Assembly (NCBI GenBank): GCA_016875255.1
Contig: VGRU01000032.1
Span: 1-23,439 of the forward strand
Direction of reading: 5' to 3'
DNA: 23,439 bases
Origin: Deltaproteobacteria bacterium
GTDB taxonomy: Bacteria; Desulfobacterota; BSN033; UBA1163
In this document: in pieces, positions 1 through 7,925 of the stretch
Numbering within the stretch: position 1 is the first letter of the stretch
Layout: every line of letters begins with the position of its first letter
Position numbers and translations under genes: made by a program
Notes under the pieces: model-generated
Databases searched by the model: none
What the model saw: the letters and a program-made list of their open reading frames with translations, nothing else
What the model was told of the DNA's origin: nothing

Positions 1-270
1 ACCTGGCCGACGGTTGAGAGGAGCGACTGCAATAATTCGTAAAGATCGAGGCTTGACCTGATAGACCACTCCATATGGGAACCGACTGACTAAACAACGG
101 CGGGAGTTTTTGGACGATGGCGACCAAGCTTCTGGATATTGAATAATGCGAGTAATGGTGGCGTAGACTTCTTTCGCAAATTCAAAACCAAGTCCCGGCC
201 GGAATTGTTCGTAATACTCGATAGCCTTATAGAATTCAGCTTCGGCATCCGGATGGAAGTAGAATTTCAT
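1..270 (-). CDS. ParE/RelE-family toxin, 3' end cut by window edge
   Basis: Reading the minus strand from the ATG at 270 gives 90 codons, open to the window edge, beginning MKFYFHPDAEAEFYKAIEYY and ending IIAVAPLNRRPG. This is the compact ParE/RelE fold pattern: an N-terminal helix pair with alternating acidic and aromatic residues, then the C-terminal strand that in this family usually reads IxAVxHxxRRPGYW. Only a handful of residues should be missing. Family members poison DNA gyrase (ParE) or cleave ribosome-bound mRNA (RelE); which applies cannot be told here. The start overlaps the antitoxin stop in an ATGA junction (267-270), so the two are translationally coupled. The His usual before the RRPG motif is Asn here. 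Confidence 0.85.
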   Translation of the reverse strand, partial: MKFYFHPDAEAEFYKAIEYYEQFRPGLGFEFAKEVYATITRIIQYPEAWSPSSKNSRRCLVSRFPYGVVYQVKPRSLRIIAVAPLNRRPG

Positions 271-500
271 CGCCGGTATTTTTTCCGGATATTAGAAAAA
301 ACTTTTTTCCCGGAAACAAGTTTTACTTCGCCTTTGTCAATTTGGGCAATACGCCTTTCAATTTCGTCAGCCCACAGTCGGTCCATCACCGGCTGGGTAG
401 GAGGATTGAGACTGGTGAGCAGTTTCTCAACAAGGCTTGTTCGGGCCTCCACTGGGAGCGACAATGCCTCCTCGAACACTTTTTTAGCAATCACAGGCAT
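267..500 (-). CDS. Antitoxin of the 'putative addiction module component' family
   Basis: A 77-aa acidic/amphipathic protein (MPVIAKKVFEEALSLPVEAR...) that matches the TIGR02574-type addiction-module component: a helix rich in LPxxxRxxLxEKLL, then a WxxEIxRR stretch and a basic tail. Such proteins neutralise ParE/RelE toxins and usually repress their own operon. An upstream in-frame ATG at 515 exists, but the ATG at 500 is preferred because a GGAGG Shine-Dalgarno lies at 509-513 with 8-nt spacing; the upstream ATG would sit inside that site. The stop overlaps the toxin start by 4 nt, giving the standard antitoxin-first order. Confidence 0.85.
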   Translation of the reverse strand: MPVIAKKVFEEALSLPVEARTSLVEKLLTSLNPPTQPVMDRLWADEIERRIAQIDKGEVKLVSGKKVFSNIRKKYRR

Positions 501-533
501 ATTTATGTCCTCCATTTACATCTACTCAAGCAC

Positions 534-562
534 ATTTTATTCAAAATATACACCTTTTTCAA
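534..562 (-). promoter_or_regulatory. Sigma70-type promoter of the toxin-antitoxin operon
   Basis: On the minus strand TTGAAA (557-562) and TAAAAT (534-539) are separated by 17 bp; each hexamer matches consensus at 5 of 6 positions. Predicted transcription start is near 527, giving a leader of about 27 nt with the Shine-Dalgarno of the antitoxin gene. Position and spacing fit well; not experimentally supported. Confidence 0.6.
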
Positions 563-624
563 AAATTAGGAAAGAGAAATTTTAGGAGGAGGGAGTGTGT
601 TCTAATTTGTTGTTGCGGTAATAT

Positions 625-2016
625 ATGGATGAGGGTATATTAGCCCTAATTGGAATGAAGCAGCGAAAGCGATTTTGGATAATTCTTCCATCCATACTGT
701 TAATACTGGCTGGGTCGCTTAAGACCTTTGGCGCCCAGCACCCCTGTTGCCCCGAAGACCCGGAGCTTTCCTATCTTCTTTCTCCCAAACCATCCCAGAA
801 GTTTCATTATCTGGTTCGATATGAGACATTCTTTTCTGCTGCCCTGGGGAAAGAAAAGGGGTTCTTTGTCATCCTTCCTGAGGAGTTTTATCAGACTCCT
901 AAGGTCAAATATCCGGTTCTCTATCTCCTACATGGGTATAATTTTCACCGGAGGGGATGGAGCTGGAAAGCCCAGTCTCAAGAGGAGGCGAGAAGGATTC
1001 TTTGCGAAGTAAAGGAGGAGGAATACCACTGGCTTCTCCATGAGGATATTGCAGTCATTGCCTATGCGATGATGGATCTAAAAAATCGAACCTATCGGGA
1101 ATTGCAAAGGTCTCTGGAGGATCGTTTTGAGGAGCTTTCAAGGTATGGGGGCCTTCTCAAAGAAGATTACAGTCCCAAGGAGATCGCCCAATCAATTGTC
1201 TCTCATAACCTTTATCCGAGAGGAAATTTGGATGATCCCTTTCATCGTATTCAACAGATGATCATTGTGCTTCCGGATGGAGATAATGGATTCTATACGG
1301 ATGAAAATGAAGGGAAGAGGCTCTTTCCTGAAACAAAAGATCAAGAAGCTTGCGATGGTTTCCGTTCGGAGGAATATCTGAACTACTCTCTCTTTCCCTT
1401 TCTTTGGATGAAACCAGGCGCTCTGGGCAGATATGAATCCTATTTTCTTGAATTCCTGAGATATATTGATACTCAGTCCCAATACAAGGAGAGGCTTCTT
1501 CCCTTAAGAGGCATCGGTGGCATGTCGATGGGTGGATTCGGAGCAGTGAAGCTGGGATTAAAATACCCAACCCTTTTCCAATCTGTCAGCAGTCAGAGCG
1601 GCCTTCTGGATATAGAACTTCTCAGCGATAAATGGATGCTCAAGATGGTCCTGCCAGAATTCTTAGAAATCTTCGGTCGTCTGGAGCCTCGGAGACTCCC
1701 TCCCGGTTCATCTCTCGATTTGAAACATATTCAATCGAACAATCCCGTGAACCTGTTGAAACAAAAGGGGGTTAACCCATTACCTCCCTGGATCCACTTC
1801 GATTATGGTGAGAAGGAGGGGTATTCATGGATTATGGAGGGAAATCAAAATTTCGAGAAAGTCTTAAGTGAGAAAAGCCATCAGATACCGGTTCAACCCT
1901 TCAATGGAAATTCCGAACACAATTATCAATTCTGGCGCAGCCGCTCCGGCAATATTCTACGACACCACTCCGATATCTTTCAGGGAATGGAAGGGGGAAA
2001 AAGCCCATTGAATTGA
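625..2016 (+). CDS. Exported putative esterase (alpha/beta hydrolase, PF00756 type)
   Basis: A 463-aa protein. Residues 11-37 (MKQRKR followed by a hydrophobic run) look like a signal peptide or membrane anchor, so the enzyme probably acts in the periplasm or at the envelope. The body shows the esterase-D-like pattern: PVLYLLHGYN around residue 95 (oxyanion-hole region) and the nucleophile elbow GGMSMGGFG, with Ser301 as the likely nucleophile. A late EHNYQFW segment supplies the probable catalytic His. Family members hydrolyse acyl esters, feruloyl esters or S-formylglutathione; the substrate here is unknown. An in-frame TAA at 619 blocks extension. ATG 625 is the longest start; ATG 655 would begin right at the signal peptide, and neither has a good ribosome site. 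It is a single gene, divergent from the TA operon. Confidence 0.75.
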   Translation: MDEGILALIGMKQRKRFWIILPSILLILAGSLKTFGAQHPCCPEDPELSYLLSPKPSQKFHYLVRYETFFSAALGKEKGFFVILPEEFYQTPKVKYPVLYLLHGYNFHRRGWSWKAQSQEEARRILCEVKEEEYHWLLHEDIAVIAYAMMDLKNRTYRELQRSLEDRFEELSRYGGLLKEDYSPKEIAQSIVSHNLYPRGNLDDPFHRIQQMIIVLPDGDNGFYTDENEGKRLFPETKDQEACDGFRSEEYLNYSLFPFLWMKPGALGRYESYFLEFLRYIDTQSQYKERLLPLRGIGGMSMGGFGAVKLGLKYPTLFQSVSSQSGLLDIELLSDKWMLKMVLPEFLEIFGRLEPRRLPPGSSLDLKHIQSNNPVNLLKQKGVNPLPPWIHFDYGEKEGYSWIMEGNQNFEKVLSEKSHQIPVQPFNGNSEHNYQFWRSRSGNILRHHSDIFQGMEGGKSPLN

Positions 2017-2051
2017 GCCGCTTTCCATGTTTCAACGAGCCTGCCCTGAGT

Positions 2052-2149
2052 GAACCGTTCACCCTTCGAGAACCTCAGGGCGAACGGTTCGTAATGGGTA
2101 AAGTCAATGACTTCAAAAAACTCCGTTCACCCTGAGCCTGTCGAAGGGT
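2052..2149. repeat. Compound inverted repeat (REP-like), likely bidirectional terminator
   Basis: Two nested dyads. GAACCGTTC-A-CCCT (2052-2065) pairs with AGGG-C-GAACGGTTC (2077-2090) to make a strong hairpin. The stretch 2061-2087 is also an imperfect inverted copy of 2123-2149 (core CCTTCGA...CTCAGGG...GAACGG), followed by TATTTTT. It sits between the convergent ends of the esterase and cytochrome genes, where it could terminate both transcripts. The same core occurs at 7295-7318, so it is a dispersed family rather than a dedicated terminator. Confidence 0.65.
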
Positions 2150-2186
2150 ATTTTTAGCATCTGCACAACGTCTCGAAAATGAAAAC

Positions 2187-4037
2187 TTATTGTTCCAACA
2201 AGAGCCGGTCGAGCTTTTCCCTGTTCATTCCCAACAATTCCCATGCCTCCATGTATACCGGCTTTCCCTTTTCATCGTAAGGATCAACAAGGATTTTTCT
2301 TAAAAAGAAAGGAGAATTCCTGATATGGCAGTCCTTGCATCCCCTTGCGCCAATGGTGAGGGAGCCGGAGCGCACATTGTGGTTGAGTGAAAAATCGATG
2401 GACTGGTGGGCCTGGTCATGCTGGATTTTTTCAATCCCTCCCTTTTTATCCAAACGGTAGAGAAGCCCTCCTTTAATCAGAACGGGTATGTCTGCAATGG
2501 GATTTCCAAAGCGATTTTTACCTTTCAGGGCGATGAGAAAGGATCTGATCTCATCGGGGGAGTTAACCTCGGGAGTTCCATCTCCGTCATCGTCTTTGAA
2601 AGGAGGTTTCTTTAATTCCCTGATCTTCCAGAGCGGAATAGGTCTAACCAAGTTCGTCTTCTCGTCGAGATCTCCCCAGTAGATGACGATGGCGGATTTC
2701 ACGGGGACGATCTTCCCTTTGAATTCCCTGAACGCAGGATGCCAGAGGTCCGATCTCAATTCGGGTTGGGGTGGTTTGGGATTCAGTGGATCAGACGATA
2801 AGAATTTTGAGGTCTCATAAATCTGGGTGTCTCCGGTGGAATGGTCATAGACGAGCTCTGTGGATACGGACCGGTAGGGAAGGTGGCAGGTCTGGCAGGC
2901 GATTCTCCTCATGTGTTTTGGAGAGAAGGCATGCCTGGGTCTCGGCGCCCTGCGGTCTTTTCTCCGGTAATGACAGTCCTCACAGGAGTTCATCGTATTG
3001 TCAAGATCATCCCGGACGGTTTGTTGAAGTGAATTGCCTTTGGCAAAGTTATGCTCCTTGTCACCCGGATGGCATGAGAGACAATCCATTCCCTTGGCCT
3101 TATGAACATCTGTTTGGAGAGTCCAGTCATATCCCTTTTTTCTTTCACCATAGAGGGCATGGCAGGACCAGCAGTTTTCATCCGGCGGTCTCCTGATGAT
3201 GTGAAGGTGAAGATTCTCAAAGTCGGCCACCTCTTTCTTTGTGTAATCCACTTCTATCTGATCAACGACAGGGGTTTGGGATTGGTCTTCCGAACTCTTC
3301 AGGGTGGCCCACCCAGACCCCACGGTGGGTCCGAATTTAAAGAAACCTCCCCTGATGGCTGCTCCCCTCTCTTTCCATTGATATCCTTTCAGATGGCAGA
3401 GGAGGCAATCGGCTTCACTCACCCCGCTCCGGTCCCAGGGGGCCCCGTATTTTTCATTGCCCGCGCTGAAGGATGTGTAATCACCATCAAAGGCTGGATC
3501 ATCACCCGAAAGTTCATAACCAAATTTTTTTGTTTCCTCATTGTAGTAGAGATTTCCTTTGCGGTCGAACTCTGCCCATCCTCCTCCGGGATGGCAGATT
3601 CCGCAGTTCTGGGCAAAGAAGGAAGAGGATTTATCCATCTCAGATAAGCTTTGATTTATTTTTCGGGTCAACTGGCTCGAATCCATCGCTGCGAGTGAGT
3701 GCTTCCCATACAACCCTGATGATAGATTCCAGGGATATTTCTCATCATAGGTATCTCTCATCACGATTTTTCCGTATTTATCGGTTCGGCCCTGCTGGAA
3801 GTGATAACCCTTGGTGATGAGATCGTAATCATGGCAGGCCCCGCAGGTCTTTTTAGGGCTGTAAGGGGTTTTGCTCTCCAGGGTGAGGGGGTTTCCATCA
3901 AAACCCCTCAGGACGATCTTCTCATGCGATGGGGCTTGAGAAGGGATTGAGGAAGGGTAAAGGAATAGTAAAGCAAGGGTTACTAACGCCAAGATAATCA
4001 AAGGTCCAAATTTTTTCCGTTGAAGCACCCAGGGCAT
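2187..4037 (-). CDS. Membrane-anchored octahaem c-type cytochrome
   Basis: Eight CxxCH haem-binding motifs are visible. Numbered from the longer start at 4055, they are at residues 71, 151, 217, 295, 325, 358, 387 and 573 (CGACH, CGICH, CLLCH, CWSCH, CLSCH, CEDCH, CQTCH, CKDCH). An N-terminal hydrophobic segment (about 17-37) is a signal anchor or signal peptide, placing the haems outside the cytoplasmic membrane. A DDDGDGTPEVNSPDE loop (488-502) resembles a calcium-binding EF-hand or dockerin-like loop. Start choice: ATG 4037 has GGAGAG at 4042-4047, whereas ATG 4055 has no ribosome site; 4037 gives 616 aa. It follows the AOR gene by about 75 nt and is probably cotranscribed. Such proteins carry periplasmic electrons to or from quinone pools or extracellular acceptors. 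I could not assign it to a named octahaem family (for example OTR or HAO) because no diagnostic non-CxxCH haem site or catalytic residue was recognised. Confidence 0.85.
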   Translation of the reverse strand: MPWVLQRKKFGPLIILALVTLALLFLYPSSIPSQAPSHEKIVLRGFDGNPLTLESKTPYSPKKTCGACHDYDLITKGYHFQQGRTDKYGKIVMRDTYDEKYPWNLSSGLYGKHSLAAMDSSQLTRKINQSLSEMDKSSSFFAQNCGICHPGGGWAEFDRKGNLYYNEETKKFGYELSGDDPAFDGDYTSFSAGNEKYGAPWDRSGVSEADCLLCHLKGYQWKERGAAIRGGFFKFGPTVGSGWATLKSSEDQSQTPVVDQIEVDYTKKEVADFENLHLHIIRRPPDENCWSCHALYGERKKGYDWTLQTDVHKAKGMDCLSCHPGDKEHNFAKGNSLQQTVRDDLDNTMNSCEDCHYRRKDRRAPRPRHAFSPKHMRRIACQTCHLPYRSVSTELVYDHSTGDTQIYETSKFLSSDPLNPKPPQPELRSDLWHPAFREFKGKIVPVKSAIVIYWGDLDEKTNLVRPIPLWKIRELKKPPFKDDDGDGTPEVNSPDEIRSFLIALKGKNRFGNPIADIPVLIKGGLLYRLDKKGGIEKIQHDQAHQSIDFSLNHNVRSGSLTIGARGCKDCHIRNSPFFLRKILVDPYDEKGKPVYMEAWELLGMNREKLDRLLLEQ

Positions 4038-4111
4038 GGCACTCTCCAATGGCATTATAAGAATGATGGGTCTTCATTAGTATATTCTGAATGGAAATTT
4101 TGGACAAGGGG

Positions 4112-5977
4112 TTATTTCTGGTTTTCTGGTTTTTCCTTTAAATCTTCTGCTATTCCTTTCAAGCCCAATTGTTTCAATCGTTCAGGGGTGGGAATCCCGT
4201 TTTTATCGTAACCAAAAGAATCATAATATTCATTCAGGAGGGTATCCATATTTCGGATCATCTCTCCCGTTGCCCCTCCGGCATTGAGGAGGGGTTCTGT
4301 AAACATTCTTTGAGGTAAAGTATCATCTTTTCGGTCAAATCCCTCCCTTACATTGAAGCATCTTTCCATACAGATGATCCGTTCCCCCACCATTTCAATA
4401 TAGCCTGGGTCTCGAAACTCATCATAACCCGTTCCGAAAGTTAGTAAACCGCTCAAAAGGGAATGGGTGAGGCCCGAGTTTCCAAATGCGCAGACGATGA
4501 CCACCTCTTCGGCAGCCTGCTGTTTTTGGACGAGGGCGACAATATCGCCCTTTCCTTCCTCAGTAAAGCGATCCACAGGTCTTGGGTCCGATGTCCCGTA
4601 GATTTCCTGTCTCGGCCTTCCATACATATGGCTTCCCCCAATATTGGAAGTGGCATAACTGAGGCCATAGCCTTTGATGGCCCGGGGTTCATAGGCAGGA
4701 AGTTCCAGTCCCTTGGAATGCATGGCATAACGTTCTGCCCCTCCACCAATCTGCTCCGCCGCTCTCCTCACCCCTTCACCCAAAAGCCTTCCCAAGCCTT
4801 CTCTCCGTCCGATTTTCTCAACCAAACTGAGAATCGTTTCAGCGTTGCCCCAACGGAGATCGAGACCATCGCTTTCCTTTTCGGAAATAATCCCCTTCTC
4901 AAAAAGCTCCATGGCAAACCCGATAGCATTACCGGTGCTGATTGTGTCAAGTCCCAGGTGATCGCAGAGGCTGTCTGCCGTTACAATTGTTGCGAGATCG
5001 TTATTACCTACCTGACCTCCAAAAGCCCAGATGGTCTCATATTCCGGTCCTTCACTGTACGCCCCTTTAAGAACGCCTTCCTTAACTTCATGAACCTGTC
5101 CACAACGGGTCATGCAGCCATAGCATCCAAAATTTTTCAACTTGATCTTGGCAAATTCCTCCGGAGATAATTTATCCATTCCTTCCATCCGACCCGCCTG
5201 AAAATTTCGTGTGGGGTAACAGCCCAAATGATCTGCCAATTCTACCAAAAGGGTTGTTCCATAATCGGTCATCCGGACCCTTCTCGGGTGGGTTTTCAGA
5301 ATGGAGACCTGTTTTTCAACCGCTTCTTTAAATGCCGAAGGATTTTTAGGAATGATTTTCCCCTTAGCATGGATGGCGATCGCCTTCAACTTTTTCGATC
5401 CCATCACTGTTCCCATGCCACATCGAGAGGCGGTCCTTCGGCCATGGGTGATCGTTCCGAAGCGGACCAATTTCTCTCCCGCTGGTCCGATGCAGGCAGA
5501 CTGAGTGGCTGGGCCATGAATATCCACAATTCTTCTTTGTGTTCCTTGAGTATCAAGACCCCATAGCTCAGAGGCGTCGAGGAACTGGACACCGCTTTCA
5601 TTTATAAAAAGATAAACAGGGTGTTCAGATGCCCCTTCTACTAAAAGGAAGTCAAACCTTGCGAATTTAATTGCTGCCCCAAAATTTCCTCCACCCACTG
5701 CCCTGCCGACACATCCGGTGGAAGGGCTTTTCCCCATGACAATATATCTGGAGAATCCCTGTGCCGTTGTCCCACCAAGGACGCCTGTTAAAAAGAGGAG
5801 TTTATTTTCCGGGCCCAAAGGATCGATGCCGGGTTTTATTTCATTATAAAGATATTGGATTCCAAAACCCCGCCCCCCTACCCAATCTTTTTTCACATTT
5901 TCCGGTACAAGTTCGATCTGAAAAGATTTATTTGTCAGATTGATTCGGAGAAACCGACCTGCGTAAGTGGACATCAT
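4112..5977 (-). CDS. Aldehyde:ferredoxin oxidoreductase family tungsten enzyme
   Basis: A 621-aa protein, full length for the AOR family. It has the AOR N-domain (GRFLRINLT..., WVGGRGFGIQYLY), the cubane ligands C285, C288 and C292 (CYGCMTRC) and a fourth Cys at 496. It also has GPEYETIWAFG (308-320) with the conserved active-site Glu region, DHLGLD (339-344) and NIGGSH ending at H450, the likely counterpart of the catalytic His. Known members oxidise aldehydes to carboxylates in the cytoplasm, reducing ferredoxin, with a tungsto-bispterin cofactor; BamB of class II benzoyl-CoA reductase belongs to the same superfamily. The usual DxxGLC around the fourth cysteine reads EVVIVC (491-496), a marked divergence. 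The start has an AGGAAGG ribosome site; ATG 5974 directly follows ATG 5977. The HD-domain gene ends 25 nt upstream. Confidence 0.9.
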   Translation of the reverse strand: MMSTYAGRFLRINLTNKSFQIELVPENVKKDWVGGRGFGIQYLYNEIKPGIDPLGPENKLLFLTGVLGGTTAQGFSRYIVMGKSPSTGCVGRAVGGGNFGAAIKFARFDFLLVEGASEHPVYLFINESGVQFLDASELWGLDTQGTQRRIVDIHGPATQSACIGPAGEKLVRFGTITHGRRTASRCGMGTVMGSKKLKAIAIHAKGKIIPKNPSAFKEAVEKQVSILKTHPRRVRMTDYGTTLLVELADHLGCYPTRNFQAGRMEGMDKLSPEEFAKIKLKNFGCYGCMTRCGQVHEVKEGVLKGAYSEGPEYETIWAFGGQVGNNDLATIVTADSLCDHLGLDTISTGNAIGFAMELFEKGIISEKESDGLDLRWGNAETILSLVEKIGRREGLGRLLGEGVRRAAEQIGGGAERYAMHSKGLELPAYEPRAIKGYGLSYATSNIGGSHMYGRPRQEIYGTSDPRPVDRFTEEGKGDIVALVQKQQAAEEVVIVCAFGNSGLTHSLLSGLLTFGTGYDEFRDPGYIEMVGERIICMERCFNVREGFDRKDDTLPQRMFTEPLLNAGGATGEMIRNMDTLLNEYYDSFGYDKNGIPTPERLKQLGLKGIAEDLKEKPENQK

Positions 5978-6002
5978 GGCCTTCCTTCCTGTTTTACAGG
6001 GA

Positions 6003-6581
6003 TTATTTCCATTTTTTGCTTTTTCTCAGGAGGATCTCCTCTCTCGCTATTTTTTTGGCCATTGGAGTGAAAAACCATTGATTTATCGTTCCTTCCAGAA
6101 AGGAAAGATAAGTGGAACGTGGAATATGGAACCGCTTCGAATCAATGGCCACCCCTCTATGGGAGTAACGAAAAAGTTTATCCGCATCCTTAACAATTCG
6201 ATCATCGCGAGAGATAGGTTTTTTTCTCGAATCGTGACCCCGGATGATCCGACAGATCTCTTTCACCATGTCAGAAGGGTAATGCAGATCATTCAAAATC
6301 TTTTCGGCTATCTTTGCCCCTTCGACTTCATGAACTTTTGTTAATTTAGGATTGGTTGGGTTCGGGCCAAAGGCGGTCAGATGGAGATGTTCCGGAACGC
6401 ACTTCCAGCCGACATCGTGGAGGAGGATGGCGGGGATAACGACGGCTTCATCCCCTTTTCCCTCGTTTAAGAGGTTTAATGCATAACGGTATGCGATTTG
6501 AGTGTGGATGAGGTTTTTTCGGGTCCGAAGGAAGGGTTTGGCCTTTTCAAAAATCTTTTGATAAATCGGCTTTATCGCCAT
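6003..6581 (-). CDS. HD-domain phosphohydrolase-like protein
   Basis: A 192-aa protein with the HD-superfamily metal-binding pattern in order: His in NLIHTQIAYRYAL (about 25), the HD pair in LLHDVGW (about 54), HEVEGAKIA (about 83), IIRGHD (about 110) and the terminal Asp in VKDADKLFRY (about 128). These bind one or two metals and usually hydrolyse nucleotide phosphates or other phosphomonoesters. It is soluble, with no membrane segment. It is wedged between the duplicated alpha/beta-barrel gene (gap about 39 nt) and the AOR gene (25 nt), so it is almost certainly in the same transcript. A role in removing a phosphate from a pathway intermediate made by the PpsAB-like pair is possible but is inference. 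The ribosome site is weak (GGGA). Confidence 0.8.
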   Translation of the reverse strand: MAIKPIYQKIFEKAKPFLRTRKNLIHTQIAYRYALNLLNEGKGDEAVVIPAILLHDVGWKCVPEHLHLTAFGPNPTNPKLTKVHEVEGAKIAEKILNDLHYPSDMVKEICRIIRGHDSRKKPISRDDRIVKDADKLFRYSHRGVAIDSKRFHIPRSTYLSFLEGTINQWFFTPMAKKIAREEILLRKSKKWK

Positions 6582-6620
6582 AATATCCCAATGATATGCC
6601 TTCGATCCGCAATCCGAAAT

Positions 6621-7280
6621 TTAAAACCCCTTCATCATTTTCCCCAGAAGATAGGGGAGTTCAATCCGGCCAGTGGGAGCCAGGATACGACTGCTATAGT
6701 CCGTCACATATTTAGAGGTCAATATATTTGTAATTCGCTTGTATTCATCACTCTCAAGCGCTTTGGCAATAGCGACAATACTTGTGGCGGTTCCTTCTGC
6801 AACGATATAAGGGCCGGGTCCTACCACGACCTGCCATCCCCCTGTCATTTTGATCCCTATTTTTTCTATGGTTGGGAGATGATCCTTTGTGATAAACTCT
6901 GTATATTCCTTCTCTCTTCCAGGAATGACATTAAAGTATTGATTAAATTTCCATACTCTTAGTTGAATGGTATACTTATCAATTTTCACCCTACCTGTGG
7001 GTTTAAGAATTCTGCTACAATAGTTGACGACATAACATCGGATCTGAGCCGTTATCTTCTCATACTCTTCTGTTTCCATCGCCTTTTGGAGTTTTTGTAA
7101 CGAATCGACTGTCCCCACAGAGATGACCCTAGGGCCTTCCCCTACCATTACATAAAATCCTCCCACAGGGGTGATACCAATCTTTGTCATGGTCGGGATA
7201 TAATGATTGATGACAAATTTTGTGTATTCCTCCTCTCTTTCAGGGATAATGTCCCAGTGTTGATTAAATAAGAAGAACAT
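6621..7280 (-). CDS. Tandem-duplicated dimeric alpha/beta-barrel (NIPSNAP/ABM-like) protein
   Basis: A 219-aa protein made of two homologous halves, residues 5-97 and 112-205, with a period of about 107. Compare FNQHWDIIPEREEEYTKF with FNQYFNVIPGREKEYTEF, and SRILKPTGRV with SRILAPTGRI. Each half has the length and beta-alpha-beta-beta-alpha-beta rhythm of a ferredoxin-like dimeric alpha/beta barrel (the fold of ABM, NIPSNAP, EthD and muconolactone isomerase proteins), so one chain could form a pseudo-dimer. These folds bind small hydrophobic or aromatic ligands, with or without a cofactor. No catalytic residue can be named. The ATG has a GAGG ribosome site 5-6 nt away. It lies between an ABM-fold gene and the HD/AOR genes. 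Confidence 0.7.
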   Translation of the reverse strand: MFFLFNQHWDIIPEREEEYTKFVINHYIPTMTKIGITPVGGFYVMVGEGPRVISVGTVDSLQKLQKAMETEEYEKITAQIRCYVVNYCSRILKPTGRVKIDKYTIQLRVWKFNQYFNVIPGREKEYTEFITKDHLPTIEKIGIKMTGGWQVVVGPGPYIVAEGTATSIVAIAKALESDEYKRITNILTSKYVTDYSSRILAPTGRIELPYLLGKMMKGF

Positions 7281-7556
7281 TTTTCCTCTTCATGGTCCTT
7301 CGATGAGCTCAGGGTGACGCTTTGAGGTCATCCAAGGATGGTCATCTCTTCATTGTCTCATTCGGGGAGGAAAACCCTCGCCTTTAGGCGAAGACTTTAG
7401 TATGTACACCGTGTGCAGGTTTTTCAGGTTTTCCCTCGTGAGGATTTCTGTGCTGATTTGTTTTTCCTTTAGCCGACATCAGCCGGTAGAGAATCCATCA
7501 GCTTGTAGCTGGTGGTAGTTCAATTCTTGAAAAAAATTGGTGAGCCTGTCCAGCCA
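7281..7556. other. 276-bp intergenic stretch with repeat copy and hairpin
   Basis: No credible gene. It holds a copy of the CCTTCGA...GCTCAGGGTGAC repeat core (7295-7318), a small CGCCT-TT-AGGCG dyad, and a strong 9-bp stem-loop at 7495-7515 (CCATCAGCT / AGCTGGTGG with a TGT loop). It interrupts an otherwise tight gene run, so transcription of the downstream 6621-7280 / HD / AOR / cytochrome set may be uncoupled here. Confidence 0.5.
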
Positions 7557-7877
7557 TTAAAATATACGAAGGAGGATAGGATCGGAGCTCGCGGTCACCT
7601 CATAGGATTTGAGCAATGGTTCCTCAGCATACATATGCTTAAATTTTGCAACCAGGTTTTCGTAGTCTCCGCTTTTCTCATAGGCCTCAACATCTGCCTT
7701 GGTATCCCAGGCGGTGACAGAAATCCCTTCCTCTTTTTTGTCTAAAGACTCAAGGAGATGGACGAAACGAATTCCTTTGTGGCTTTTGTGAGCTGAAACA
7801 ACCTCCCTATTGTAAAGGTTGCGCAGCTCTTGCATGCTTCCTTCTCTCAATTTGAAAAAGGTCATTCGTACATACAT
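7557..7877 (-). CDS. Antibiotic-biosynthesis-monooxygenase (ABM) fold protein
   Basis: A 106-aa protein (MYVRMTFFKLREGSMQELRN...) typical in size and pattern of stand-alone ABM-domain proteins: an opening beta strand MTFFKLREG, a helix with HKSHKGIRFVHLLES, a central strand ISVTAWDTKADVEAYEKSGDY, and a closing YEVTAS strand. Members form homodimers. Some are cofactorless oxygenases or haem-degrading enzymes, many are of unknown function, and in an anaerobic gene set an oxygenase role is unlikely. A near-perfect GGAGGTGAC ribosome site precedes ATG 7877. It lies 48 nt downstream of the PpsB-like gene in the same orientation and shares fold class with the next gene. Confidence 0.75.
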   Translation of the reverse strand: MYVRMTFFKLREGSMQELRNLYNREVVSAHKSHKGIRFVHLLESLDKKEEGISVTAWDTKADVEAYEKSGDYENLVAKFKHMYAEEPLLKSYEVTASSDPILLRIF

Positions 7878-7925
7878 AAGTCACCTCCGATCCCCTCTCA
7901 TGAACGAGAAGGGAGAAAAGTCCGC

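Noticed and set aside
139..585. Plus-strand open frame over the toxin-antitoxin genes
   Set aside because: Antisense to two recognisable genes with proper overlap, ribosome site and promoter; its translation has no family features.
595..621. Eight-codon GTG mini-ORF after a strong AGGAGGAGGG, just upstream of the esterase
   Set aside because: Could be a leader peptide, but it has no regulatory residue bias or attenuator hairpin; too little to support a gene.
4463..5170. Plus-strand open frame of 235 codons inside the AOR gene
   Set aside because: The opposite strand codes for a fully conserved AOR; this frame is a shadow.
7557..7877. ABM protein as an oxygen-using monooxygenase
   Set aside because: Neighbours point to anaerobic metabolism and no catalytic residues could be identified; fold name kept only as structural class.
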